From Pseudomonadota bacterium (lineage in GTDB: Bacteria; Pseudomonadota; Gammaproteobacteria; Burkholderiales; Burkholderiaceae_F): 17,581 bases of DNA. The stretch spans positions 1 to 17,581 of the forward strand of contig JAEZVV010000004.1 of the NCBI GenBank assembly GCA_023443095.1. The letters run 5' to 3'. A program made the position numbers and the translations under genes. Shown one piece after another: positions 7,667-14,761 of this stretch. Positions within the stretch are counted from its first letter, which is position 1. Each line of letters begins with the position of its first letter. The notes under the pieces were generated by a model that had not been told where the DNA came from, did not search any database, and saw only the letters and a program-made list of their open reading frames with translations.

Positions 7667-7673
7667 GGGGGTT

Positions 7674-7678
7674 TCCTT
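7674..7678 (-). promoter_or_regulatory. Ribosome binding site of the PerM-like gene
   Basis: AAGGA on the minus strand lies seven bases before ATG 7666 and within 20 bases of the tRNA 3' end. It supports the shorter start of the transporter. Confidence 0.7.
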
Positions 7679-7690
7679 GAGTGGCAAAGC

Positions 7691-7765
7691 TGGTCCCCCT
7701 GCCGGGAATCGAACCCAGATCTAGCGCTTAGGAGGCACTTGTTCTATCCGTTGAACTACGGCGAG
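7691..7765 (-). tRNA. tRNA-Arg (anticodon CCU), acceptor stem mismatched
   Basis: The minus strand folds as a tRNA with encoded CCA at 7691-7693 and A73 at 7694. The T arm (7702-7718) has loop TTCGATT. The anticodon stem is AGTGC/GCGCT with loop CTCCTAA, putting anticodon CCT at 7730-7732. The D stem is GTTC/GAAC with a loop containing the GG pair. This is tRNA-Arg for the rare AGG codon. The acceptor stem is poor: 5' CTCGCCG (7759-7765) against 3' CAGGGGG (7695-7701) gives a G4-G69 and a C6-A67 mismatch plus a U-G pair, and it begins with C1. All other arms are sound and a good -10 precedes it. It is either a functional tRNA with a weak acceptor, a decaying copy, or a local sequence error. 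Confidence 0.88.
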
Positions 7766-7776
7766 CAGCGGCGCGC

Positions 7777-7782
7777 AGTATA
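7777..7782 (-). promoter_or_regulatory. -10 element of the tRNA-Arg promoter
   Basis: The minus strand reads TATACT, one base from the TATAAT consensus, ending 11 bases before the tRNA 5' end. It is followed by a GC-rich discriminator (GCGCGCC) of the kind seen at stringently controlled stable-RNA promoters. No clear -35 is visible at the usual spacing. Confidence 0.6.
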
Positions 7783-7887
7783 GCGAGGCGAAAGCCCTCA
7801 TTCGCGCGGTGCGGCCAGGAGATTTCGGACGGTTAAGATTCGCGCCTGTCATTGCGCCCGCTTTCCCCACGTAAACCACGAGAGCTC

Positions 7888-9087
7888 ATGAGTTCATCGC
7901 GCCGTCCCGCCCTGGTCCTTGCCGCTGCCGTCGCCGTGCTTCTGCTGGCGATGGGAGTGCGGGCGAGCTTCGGTCTGTTCATGCAGCCGATGGGGCTGGA
8001 CCGCGGTTTCGGGCGCGAAGTCTTTTCGCTGGCGTTTGCGCTGCAGAACCTGGTGTGGGGCCTGGGTGCCCCGCTTTTCGGCGCGCTGGCCGACAAACAC
8101 GGTGCGGCGCGTACCGTCGCTCTGGGCGCTTTGCTCTACATCGTCGGTCTGGTCGGGCTGGCGCAGGCCGAGTCGACCACCATGCTCTACCTCTGCGGCG
8201 GAGTGTTGGTGGGCCTGGGGCAGGCCGGCACCACCTTCGGCGTGATCCTGGGCGTGGTGGCGCGTGCGTATACGCTCGAGCAGCGCTCGACGGCCCTTGG
8301 CATCGCCAGCGCCGGCGGCTCGCTCGGCCAGTTCCTGATCGTGCCTTTCGCCCAGCAGCTGATCTCGCACTTCGACTGGCACGCGGCGATGATCGTCCTG
8401 TCGGTCGCGGTGGCCGTGATGATTCCGCTCGCGCCCCTGTTGCGCGGGCGCAGCGAAGCGGGCGCGGCCGTGGTCCATCAGAGTCTGGGAGCGGCGATCA
8501 AGGAGGCGATCGGCGACCGCTCCTACCACTTTCTGTTCTGGAGTTTTTTTGTCTGCGGTTTCCACACCGCTTTCATCACCCTGCACCTGCCCGCCTACGT
8601 GATGGACCGTGGCCTGGCGGCGGGCGACGGCGCGATGGCGATCGCCCTGATCGGCCTTTTCAACGTGCTGGGCTCGTACGCCTGCGGCTGGCTCGGCGGC
8701 CGCCACAGCAAGAAGGCGCTGCTGGCCGGGGTCTATGCCATGCGTGCGGTATTCATCCTGCTGCTGCTGATCTTTCCGCTCACGCCTCTGGTGCTTTACG
8801 TCTTCGCCGCCGGCATCGGCCTCTTGTGGCTGGGCACCGTGCCGCTCACCAACGGCCTGGTGGGACAGATCTATGGGCTGCGCTACGCCTCGACTCTGTA
8901 TGGGGTGATCTTCTTCGGGCACCAGATCGGCAGCTTCATCGGCGTGTGGTCGGGCGGCCTGGTGGTGGCCAAGACCGGCTCGTACGACCTGATCTGGTGG
9001 GCCAGCATTGCCTTGGCTTTGGCCGCGGCGGCGCTCTCCTGGCCGATCGACGAACGCCCGCTGGCGCGCCGCGCCGCGCTGGCCTGA
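7888..9087 (+). CDS. Major facilitator superfamily (MFS) transporter
   Basis: This 399-residue membrane protein has about 12 hydrophobic helices in two sets of six. The MFS motif A between helices 2 and 3 is visible as GALADKHGAARTVALG (residues 65-80). The helix 4 region GGVLVGLGQAGTTFGV and helix 5 region GIASAGGSLGQF carry the Gly-rich packing expected for the family. A weaker second-half motif A occurs as CGWLGGRHSKKALLAG. The substrate is not recognisable; homologues are often loosely named YbfB- or OFA-like permeases. ATG 7888 is chosen over an in-frame TTG at 7852 because the first helix follows it directly and GAGAG precedes it. The small membrane protein gene starts four bases after its stop. 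Confidence 0.9.
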   Translation: MSSSRRPALVLAAAVAVLLLAMGVRASFGLFMQPMGLDRGFGREVFSLAFALQNLVWGLGAPLFGALADKHGAARTVALGALLYIVGLVGLAQAESTTMLYLCGGVLVGLGQAGTTFGVILGVVARAYTLEQRSTALGIASAGGSLGQFLIVPFAQQLISHFDWHAAMIVLSVAVAVMIPLAPLLRGRSEAGAAVVHQSLGAAIKEAIGDRSYHFLFWSFFVCGFHTAFITLHLPAYVMDRGLAAGDGAMAIALIGLFNVLGSYACGWLGGRHSKKALLAGVYAMRAVFILLLLIFPLTPLVLYVFAAGIGLLWLGTVPLTNGLVGQIYGLRYASTLYGVIFFGHQIGSFIGVWSGGLVVAKTGSYDLIWWASIALALAAAALSWPIDERPLARRAALA

Positions 9088-9091
9088 AGTC

Positions 9092-9223
9092 ATGAGAGCG
9101 CGCGCCACGCGGGTGCTGGGGTGGCTGCTGCTGGCGGCGGTGCTGGCGCTGGGTTTTGCCGGCTGGATGCATCCCGACATGCGCCTGGCCTGGGAGTCGG
9201 TAGCAGCGATGTGTGGATTCTAG
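9092..9223 (+). CDS. Small single-helix membrane protein (43 aa)
   Basis: ATG 9092 opens a 43-residue frame four bases after the MFS stop. It has a basic start (MRARATR), one strong transmembrane helix (VLGWLLLAAVLALGFAGW) and a short C-terminal tail containing HPDM, LAWES and a final CGF. The positive-inside rule places the N-terminus in the cytoplasm and the tail outside. I recall short proteobacterial proteins with a similar helix-PD-LA-W-CF pattern, but this is memory, not a search. The Shine-Dalgarno is weak, so it may be translated by coupling to the MFS gene. The function is unknown. It could also be a chance frame, but its composition is that of a real membrane protein and it ends exactly where the intergenic region begins. 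Confidence 0.55.
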   Translation: MRARATRVLGWLLLAAVLALGFAGWMHPDMRLAWESVAAMCGF

Positions 9224-9234
9224 AACTCATGGGA

Positions 9235-9257
9235 ACCTGCTGAAGATTTGAGCAGGT
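9235..9257 (+). repeat. Hairpin after the small membrane protein gene
   Basis: ACCTGCT (9235-9241) and AGCAGGT (9251-9257) form a perfect 7-bp stem with a nine-base loop, starting 11 bases after the stop at 9223. No T run follows, so it is at best a weak or factor-dependent terminator or an RNA-processing site. Confidence 0.35.
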
Positions 9258-9304
9258 CGGCCGCAACCCAGTCCCGGCGGGGCTGGCGGCATTTTCAAAC
9301 GAAG

Positions 9305-9323
9305 TTTTCCACAGTTTGTGGGG
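9305..9323. promoter_or_regulatory. DnaA-box-like sequence and short hairpin upstream of parE
   Basis: TTTTCCACA at 9305-9313 fits the relaxed DnaA-box pattern TT(A/T)TNCACA. CCACA (9309-9313) and TGTGG (9317-9321) also form an inverted repeat with a three-base spacer. It ends 24 bases before the parE start, so it lies in the likely leader. A single box is weak evidence for DnaA binding. Confidence 0.3.
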
Positions 9324-9347
9324 ATAAGTGTTTCAGGCGATTTTGTG

Positions 9348-11327
9348 ATGCAAAGCAGCGAGAGCAAGACACGGCGGCCGGCCGACTACGGCGAGGCTTC
9401 GATCCGGGTGTTGAAGGGGCTCGAGCCCGTCAAGCAACGTCCCGGCATGTACACCCGTACCGACAATCCGCTGCACACCGTGCAGGAGGTGATCGACAAC
9501 GCCTCCGACGAAGTGCTGGCCGGATTCGGCACCCGGATCGAACTCACGATCCATCCCGACGGTTCGATTTCGGTCGAAGACAACGGCCGCGGCATTCCGG
9601 TCGGTCTGCATCCGGACGAAGGTGCGCCGGTCGTCGAGATCGTCTTCACCCGCCTGCACGCGGGTGGCAAGTTCGACAAGAAGTCGGGCGGCGCCTATTC
9701 CTTCTCCGGCGGCTTGCACGGGGTCGGCGTGTCGGTCACCAATGCGCTGGCGCAGCGGCTCGATGTCACCGTCTGGCGCGAAGGCAAGCAGCACACCCTG
9801 GGTTTTGCCGACGGCGACGTGGTGCGGCCGCTGGAGTCGAGCAAGGCCGATCGCAAGGCCACCGGCACTCGCGTCACGGTCTGGCCCAATCCCAAGTATT
9901 TCGACAGCCCCAACATCCCGCTCGAGGAGCTGACGCGCTTGCTGCGCAGCAAGGCGGTGTTGCTGCCGGGCTGCGAAGTGGTCCTCAACAACGAGAAAAA
10001 CGGCAGCACTCAGCGTTGGAAGTATGAAGGCGGATTGCGCGAGTACCTGCTCTCGCACCTCAATGTCGAGCCGCTGGTCGATCCCTTCGAGGCCACCGGT
10101 TACGCCACTGCCGACGACGAGAATTTCGCTGAAGGTGAAGGTGCGGCCTGGGTCGTGGTCTGGCATGAAGAGGGCGGGTTGACGCGCGAGAGCTACGTCA
10201 ACCTGATTCCCACGCCCGCCGGCGGTACCCACGAAGCCGGTTTGCGCGAAGGCCTGTTCCAGGCGATGCGCGCCTTCATCGAAGCCCACGGCCTTGCCCC
10301 CAAGGGGGTCAAGCTCCTGCCCGAGGACGCGTTTGCCCGTGCGTCCTTTGTGCTGTCGGCCAAGGTGCTCGACCCGCAGTTCCAGGGCCAGGTCAAGGAG
10401 CGCCTCACCAGCCGCGATGCGCTGCGCCTGGTGGCCAACTTCGTGCGGCCTCAGCTCGAATTCTGGTTGAACAGCAACGTCGACCAGGGCAAGAAGCTGG
10501 CCGAGCTCGTCATCAAGCAGGCGCAGGCGCGCGCCCGCGCGGCGCAGAAGGTCGAGAAGAAAAAAGGCAGCGCGGTCGCCGTCCTGCCGGGCAAGCTCAC
10601 TGACTGCGAGTCGAGCGACATCGGCCGCAACGAGCTCTTCCTGGTCGAAGGCGACTCGGCCGGCGGCGCGGCCAAGATGGGGCGCGACAAGGAATTCCAG
10701 GCGATCCTGCCGCTGCGCGGCAAGGTCTTGAACACCTGGGAGGTCGAGCGCGACCGGCTCTTTGCCAACAACGAAGTGCATGACATGGCGGTGGCGATCG
10801 GCGTCGATCCGCACGGACCCAACGACGACCCCGATCTTTCCGGGCTGCGCTACGGCAAGGTCTGCATCCTGGCCGACGCCGACGTCGACGGCTCACACAT
10901 CCAGGTACTTCTGCTCACGCTCTTCTTCAAGCACTTTCCCAAGCTGGTCGATCAAGGTCATGTCTATGTCGCGCGGCCGCCACTTTTCCGCGTCGATGTG
11001 ACGGGGCAGGGCAAGCGGCCGGCCAGAAGGCTTTATTGTCTCGACGAGGCCGAGCTCGGCTCCACCCTCGACAAGCTGCGCGGCGAAGGCCTGCGCGACT
11101 CGCAGTGGAGCATCGCTCGCTTCAAAGGTCTGGGCGAAATGAGCCCGGAACAGCTTTGGGAGACGACCATGAGCCCCGACACCCGACGGCTGCTGCCGAT
11201 CGCCCTGGGTGAAGTGGCGCAGGACGAAACTGTGGCGACCATGACGATGCTGATGGGGCGCGCCGAAAGCCAGGCGCGCCGTGCTTGGCTCGAAGAGCAC
11301 GGCGACGAGGTGGAGGCAGACGTCTGA
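9348..11327 (+). CDS. parE: DNA topoisomerase IV subunit B (ParE)
   Basis: ParE is the ATPase subunit of topoisomerase IV, which with ParC unlinks daughter chromosomes. The 659 residues show the GHKL ATPase domain: EVIDNASDE (47-55), VEDNGRGIP (76-84) and the ATP-lid GGLHGVGVSVTNAL (121-134). The transducer domain follows at about 230-400, then the TOPRIM domain with LVEGDSAGG (432-440) and DADVDGSHI (510-518), and the C-terminal FKGLGEM region. ParE rather than GyrB is called from KLTDCESSDIGRNELFLVEGDSAGGAAKMGRDKEFQAILPLRGKVLN-type wording around 417-462 and the lack of the GyrB insert. ATG 9348 gives the usual ParE start; GTG 9318 is an upstream alternative. parC is not next to it here. 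The next gene starts overlapping its stop. Confidence 0.95.
   Translation: MQSSESKTRRPADYGEASIRVLKGLEPVKQRPGMYTRTDNPLHTVQEVIDNASDEVLAGFGTRIELTIHPDGSISVEDNGRGIPVGLHPDEGAPVVEIVFTRLHAGGKFDKKSGGAYSFSGGLHGVGVSVTNALAQRLDVTVWREGKQHTLGFADGDVVRPLESSKADRKATGTRVTVWPNPKYFDSPNIPLEELTRLLRSKAVLLPGCEVVLNNEKNGSTQRWKYEGGLREYLLSHLNVEPLVDPFEATGYATADDENFAEGEGAAWVVVWHEEGGLTRESYVNLIPTPAGGTHEAGLREGLFQAMRAFIEAHGLAPKGVKLLPEDAFARASFVLSAKVLDPQFQGQVKERLTSRDALRLVANFVRPQLEFWLNSNVDQGKKLAELVIKQAQARARAAQKVEKKKGSAVAVLPGKLTDCESSDIGRNELFLVEGDSAGGAAKMGRDKEFQAILPLRGKVLNTWEVERDRLFANNEVHDMAVAIGVDPHGPNDDPDLSGLRYGKVCILADADVDGSHIQVLLLTLFFKHFPKLVDQGHVYVARPPLFRVDVTGQGKRPARRLYCLDEAELGSTLDKLRGEGLRDSQWSIARFKGLGEMSPEQLWETTMSPDTRRLLPIALGEVAQDETVATMTMLMGRAESQARRAWLEEHGDEVEADV
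11312..11316 (+). promoter_or_regulatory. Shine-Dalgarno GGAGG inside the 3' end of parE
   Basis: A perfect GGAGG lies seven bases before CTG 11324, which overlaps the parE TGA (CTGA). It is the best initiation site for the downstream GGDEF-EAL gene, where no ATG or GTG is available in frame before the first membrane helix. Confidence 0.6.
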
Positions 11328-14300
11328 AACCCGTCCGCACCCTGAGCGGGCGCAGCACGGCTGCGCCCGCAGCGAATACTCCGCAGGAAGCCCTGCCTGC
11401 GTCGGACGAGCTGACGCTGCGTTCGCGGATTGCCCGTCTCGCTGGCGCCCCGTGGCTGCGCCGCTCGATCGGCGCCTTGTCCGCTTTTGTTGTATTGAGC
11501 TTGACCGCGCTGGTCTTTCTCAACGGCGAGCCGGGCGCGCAGATGGTGTTTGCCGTGCACAGCGTTTCGGGCGGCCTGCTGTTTGTCGCGGTGCTGATCT
11601 GGCTGCTCGCCACGCGCTTGGCGCTGGTGCAGTCGCAGCAGCAGGCGCAGGGCTGGAAACTCGCGATCGACACCTTGGCCACTGGGGTGGCGGTGTTCGA
11701 TGCCGATGACCGCCTGGTCAGCTGCAACGAAGCCTACCGGGCCCTGTTCCCCGAAGTGGCGCCGATGCTGGTGCGCGGCGTCGCCTACGCCGACATTGCG
11801 GCCGAATATTTTGCGCTGGCTCCGGCCGAGATGCGGCGCGGCCGCTCGGTCGAGCAATGTCTCAAGCTTGACCTCGACAGTCGCCGCCGCGCCGAGACGA
11901 TCGACGTGGTCCAGCTGCGCGGGCGCTGGATCCTCGCCACCGACTGCCGCACCGCCGCCGGCGGCGTGATCAGTTTCCGCCAGGACGTCACCAGCCAGGG
12001 CATCGTCGAACACGAACTGCGCAAGCGGCAGCGCCTGGTCGACGATTTGGCCGACCTGACCTACGACTGGTTCTGGCGCTCCGATGCCGAAGGCCGCATC
12101 GTCGAGTTGAGCGGTTCGATCGAAGCCACGCTGCGCCTGCCGGCGGAGGCTTTGATCGGCCTGCGGATCCAGGACCTGCCAGGGTTCGAGGCGAGCGACG
12201 CCGTGCTCGCCGAATACCGCCGCCGGCGTGCCGCGCGCGAACCGCTGCCGTGGTTCGTGATCCCGGTGGTGCGAGGCGGCGACGGCGCCCGCCTCTGGCT
12301 GTCGATCACCGGCAAACCGCTGATCGACGAGACCGGCGTCTTCCTCGGCTATTACGGTGCGGCGCGCGATGTCACCGCGCACGAGACCGCGGCGCGCGCC
12401 CTGCGCGAGAGCGAGGAGCGGTTCCGCGCCCTTACCTTGCTGGTGTCCGAGTGGTATTGGGAGACCGACGCCAACGGGCGCTTCACCCAGATCGAAGGCG
12501 ATGCCGAACATGAAGCGTCGGCCGTGCGGCGGCTGATGGGCCTGGGCCTGATGGAGATCGCGCTTTCGTGTGGCAACGCCCTTTTGCGAGAAGCCTTGAA
12601 CCAGCGCAAGGCGTTCCGCGCGCTCAAGGTGCAGCTGAGCGAACCGGACGGCGGCGCCCTCACCGATTACGACCTGGCGGGCGAGCCCGTGTTTCGCGAC
12701 GGTGTTTTTGTCGGGTTCCGCGGGCTGGCTGCCAATGTGACCCAGCGCGAAGGCTTGATCCGCTCGATCAGCGAAAGCGAAGCGCGTTTCCGCGCGCTCA
12801 CTGAACTGTCGTCCGACTGGTACTGGGAGACCGATACCGAGATGCGGTTTGCCGTGATCCGGCGCGGCGCGGGGCGCCATTACGCGCCCGACCCCGAACG
12901 CCTGATCGGCAAGCGCCGCTGGGAACTCGCCGGCGAGCTGGTGCAGCCGGCGAGCTGGGACGAACACCGAGCCTGCCTCGAAGCGCATCAACCGTTCCGC
13001 GACCTGCTGGTGCGCCGCGCGCACGCCGATGGCAGCACCACGTACGAGCTCTCGAGCGGCGACCCGATTTTCGACGCGAGCGGACGTTTCGGCGGCTACC
13101 GCGGCGTGGGCAAGGACATCACCGAACAGATCCGTTCGCAGGAGCGAATCCGGCGGCTGATCGCGCTCGACCCGCTGACGCAGCTGGCCAACCGCCAGAC
13201 CTTCGACGAACTTGCCAGCCGCCAGCTGGCCCAGGCCTGGAGCGAGGGGCGCAAGAGCGCTCTGCTTTTCATCGACCTCGACAACTTCCGCCTGCTCAAC
13301 AACGGCTACGGCCACCGCGTCGGCGACCACATGCTCCAGCTCACCGCCGAACGCATGCGCGCCGTGATTCCCGAGCCCAACCTGCTCGGTCGCCGCGGCG
13401 GCGACGAGATGGTGGCGCTGCTCGCCGACGTGCCGCATCGCGACGCGGCGATCCAGGTGGCGCGCCAGCTGATCGAATCGATCTCGCAGCCGACCCGAGT
13501 GTTCGGCATGGAGGTGGCGGTCACGCCGTCGGTCGGCATCGGTTATTTCCCCGAAGACGGGATCGACCTCGATTCCCTGCTCAACGCGGCCGACGCCGCG
13601 ATGTACGAAGCCAAGGACAGTGGCCGCCAGACTTATGCGCTCTACACGCCGTCGGTGGCGCGCCGGGTCGACCTGCGCCTGCGGCTCGAGCAGCGCCTGC
13701 GCAAGGCGGTCGAGTCGCGCGATTTCAAGCTGTATTACCAGCCCCTGATCGCTCTGGGCGACGGCAAGATGGTCGGCGCTGAAGCTTTGATCCGCTGGCG
13801 CGACGCCGAGATGGGGGACATCTCGCCGGCCGAGTTCATTCCGATCGCCGAGGAAAGCGGGTTGATCATCGGTCTGGGCGAGTGGGTGATCCAGGAAGTC
13901 TGCCGCGCGCGCCAGGTCTGGCGCGGGCTTGGCCTCGATGTCCCGCCGATCGCGGTCAACATGAGCGGGGTCGAGTTGAAGCAGCGCGGCTGCGTCGAGC
14001 GGCTCACCTCGGTGTTGCGCGCCTACGGCGTGCCGCCCGAGGACATCGAGGTCGAGGTCACCGAAACCGGTCTCCTGGATACCTCGGCCGCGTCGCGCGA
14101 GCACCTGGTTCAGATGCGCAACGCCGGCGTGCGGCTGGCGCTCGACGATTTCGGCGTGGGTTTTTCCAGCCTCGCCCACTTGCGCGATCTGCCGATCCAC
14201 CGGCTGAAAATCGACCGCAGTTTCACGGTCGAATGCATGCGCGACGCGCGCACGCTCACCATCGTCAAGGCGGTGATCGAGATGGCGCGTTCGCTCGGCA

Positions 14301-14473
14301 TCACCGTCACCGCCGAAGGCATCGAGACCCAGGCGCAGCAGACCTGGATGCAACACCTGGGCTGCGACTCGGCACAGGGTTATCTTTTCTCGCGCCCGCT
14401 GCCGGCCGACGACTTCCTCAAGCTTTTCCTCGATCGCCGCGGCGTGGGGCGCGAACGTTCGCTGATGCACTGA
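11324..14473 (+). CDS. Membrane PAS(x4)-GGDEF-EAL cyclic di-GMP protein
   Basis: About 1049 residues. The order is: a Pro/Ala/Arg-rich start, two transmembrane helices (about 48-67 and 75-97), four PAS-like sensor modules (about 112-227, 239-357, 365-479, 489-607), a GGDEF domain (609-772) and an EAL domain (787-1037). Three PAS modules share a DWFWRSD / EWYWETD / DWYWETD motif. The cyclase loop reads GGDEM instead of GGDEF, with no RxxD inhibitory site before it. The metal-binding FIDLD and the GHRVGD motif are kept. The EAL domain looks catalytically complete: EAL (820-822), NMSG, TET, LDDFG, LKIDRSF, AEGIET and QGY. The likely net activity is c-di-GMP hydrolysis, tuned by the PAS and GGDEF parts. 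The start is CTG 11324 with GGAGG upstream; TTG 11285 is the alternative. Confidence 0.92.
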   Translation: MKPVRTLSGRSTAAPAANTPQEALPASDELTLRSRIARLAGAPWLRRSIGALSAFVVLSLTALVFLNGEPGAQMVFAVHSVSGGLLFVAVLIWLLATRLALVQSQQQAQGWKLAIDTLATGVAVFDADDRLVSCNEAYRALFPEVAPMLVRGVAYADIAAEYFALAPAEMRRGRSVEQCLKLDLDSRRRAETIDVVQLRGRWILATDCRTAAGGVISFRQDVTSQGIVEHELRKRQRLVDDLADLTYDWFWRSDAEGRIVELSGSIEATLRLPAEALIGLRIQDLPGFEASDAVLAEYRRRRAAREPLPWFVIPVVRGGDGARLWLSITGKPLIDETGVFLGYYGAARDVTAHETAARALRESEERFRALTLLVSEWYWETDANGRFTQIEGDAEHEASAVRRLMGLGLMEIALSCGNALLREALNQRKAFRALKVQLSEPDGGALTDYDLAGEPVFRDGVFVGFRGLAANVTQREGLIRSISESEARFRALTELSSDWYWETDTEMRFAVIRRGAGRHYAPDPERLIGKRRWELAGELVQPASWDEHRACLEAHQPFRDLLVRRAHADGSTTYELSSGDPIFDASGRFGGYRGVGKDITEQIRSQERIRRLIALDPLTQLANRQTFDELASRQLAQAWSEGRKSALLFIDLDNFRLLNNGYGHRVGDHMLQLTAERMRAVIPEPNLLGRRGGDEMVALLADVPHRDAAIQVARQLIESISQPTRVFGMEVAVTPSVGIGYFPEDGIDLDSLLNAADAAMYEAKDSGRQTYALYTPSVARRVDLRLRLEQRLRKAVESRDFKLYYQPLIALGDGKMVGAEALIRWRDAEMGDISPAEFIPIAEESGLIIGLGEWVIQEVCRARQVWRGLGLDVPPIAVNMSGVELKQRGCVERLTSVLRAYGVPPEDIEVEVTETGLLDTSAASREHLVQMRNAGVRLALDDFGVGFSSLAHLRDLPIHRLKIDRSFTVECMRDARTLTIVKAVIEMARSLGITVTAEGIETQAQQTWMQHLGCDSAQGYLFSRPLPADDFLKLFLDRRGVGRERSLMH

Positions 14474-14761
14474 GGCGCGGAGCGGTACCCGGACCATGGG
14501 CGGGGATCGGGCCTTGCTCGGGGCGCTGCGGTAAGAGCCGTTCTGTGCGCCGCGACGGCGAGTGGGGAAATTCCGCGGGCCGCGTTGGGACCGGTTTGTG
14601 TCGGATCAAGCGATGCCGTGGCGCTGTAGCGCTGCAGGATGCGATCCTCGGTAAGTCGTTTTCGGCCAGCAGCTACCGTTCTGCCGGCTGGACCCACCGA
14701 ACACCCGAGAACCGGCGTTGCCGAGCCGGGAAACCGCGGCGCCCGTCCCGATCCTCCACCG
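14474..14761 (+). other. 288-base intergenic region between the two c-di-GMP genes
   Basis: I see no gene I trust here. An in-frame ATG at 14639 would add 41 Pro/Arg/Gly-rich residues to the next protein, which looks like translated non-coding DNA. Short inverted repeats are present: GCGCT-GT-AGCGC and AGGAT-GCG-ATCCT near 14620-14650. No T-rich terminator, clear promoter or c-di-GMP riboswitch core was found. The second gene probably has its own promoter in this stretch. Confidence 0.5.

Noticed and set aside
6368..7783. 471-codon plus-strand frame opposite the PerM-like gene and tRNA
   Set aside because: It crosses the end of orn, a transporter and a tRNA gene; the product is His/Gln/Asp-rich noise.
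11033..14497. 1154-codon open frame antisense to the parE end and GGDEF-EAL gene
   Set aside because: It mirrors a strongly supported coding region, is rich in Arg, His, Asp and Gln as GC-rich antisense frames are, and shows no recognisable domain.
14600..14650. Possible sigma-54 promoter or c-di-GMP riboswitch before the CSS-EAL gene
   Set aside because: The GG/GC spacing of a -24/-12 promoter is not met, and none of the conserved core segments of GEMM riboswitches is present.
14639..14761. 41-residue N-terminal extension of the CSS-EAL protein
   Set aside because: The added residues are Pro/Arg/Gly-rich and unlike the family, which begins just before the first membrane helix as at ATG 14762.
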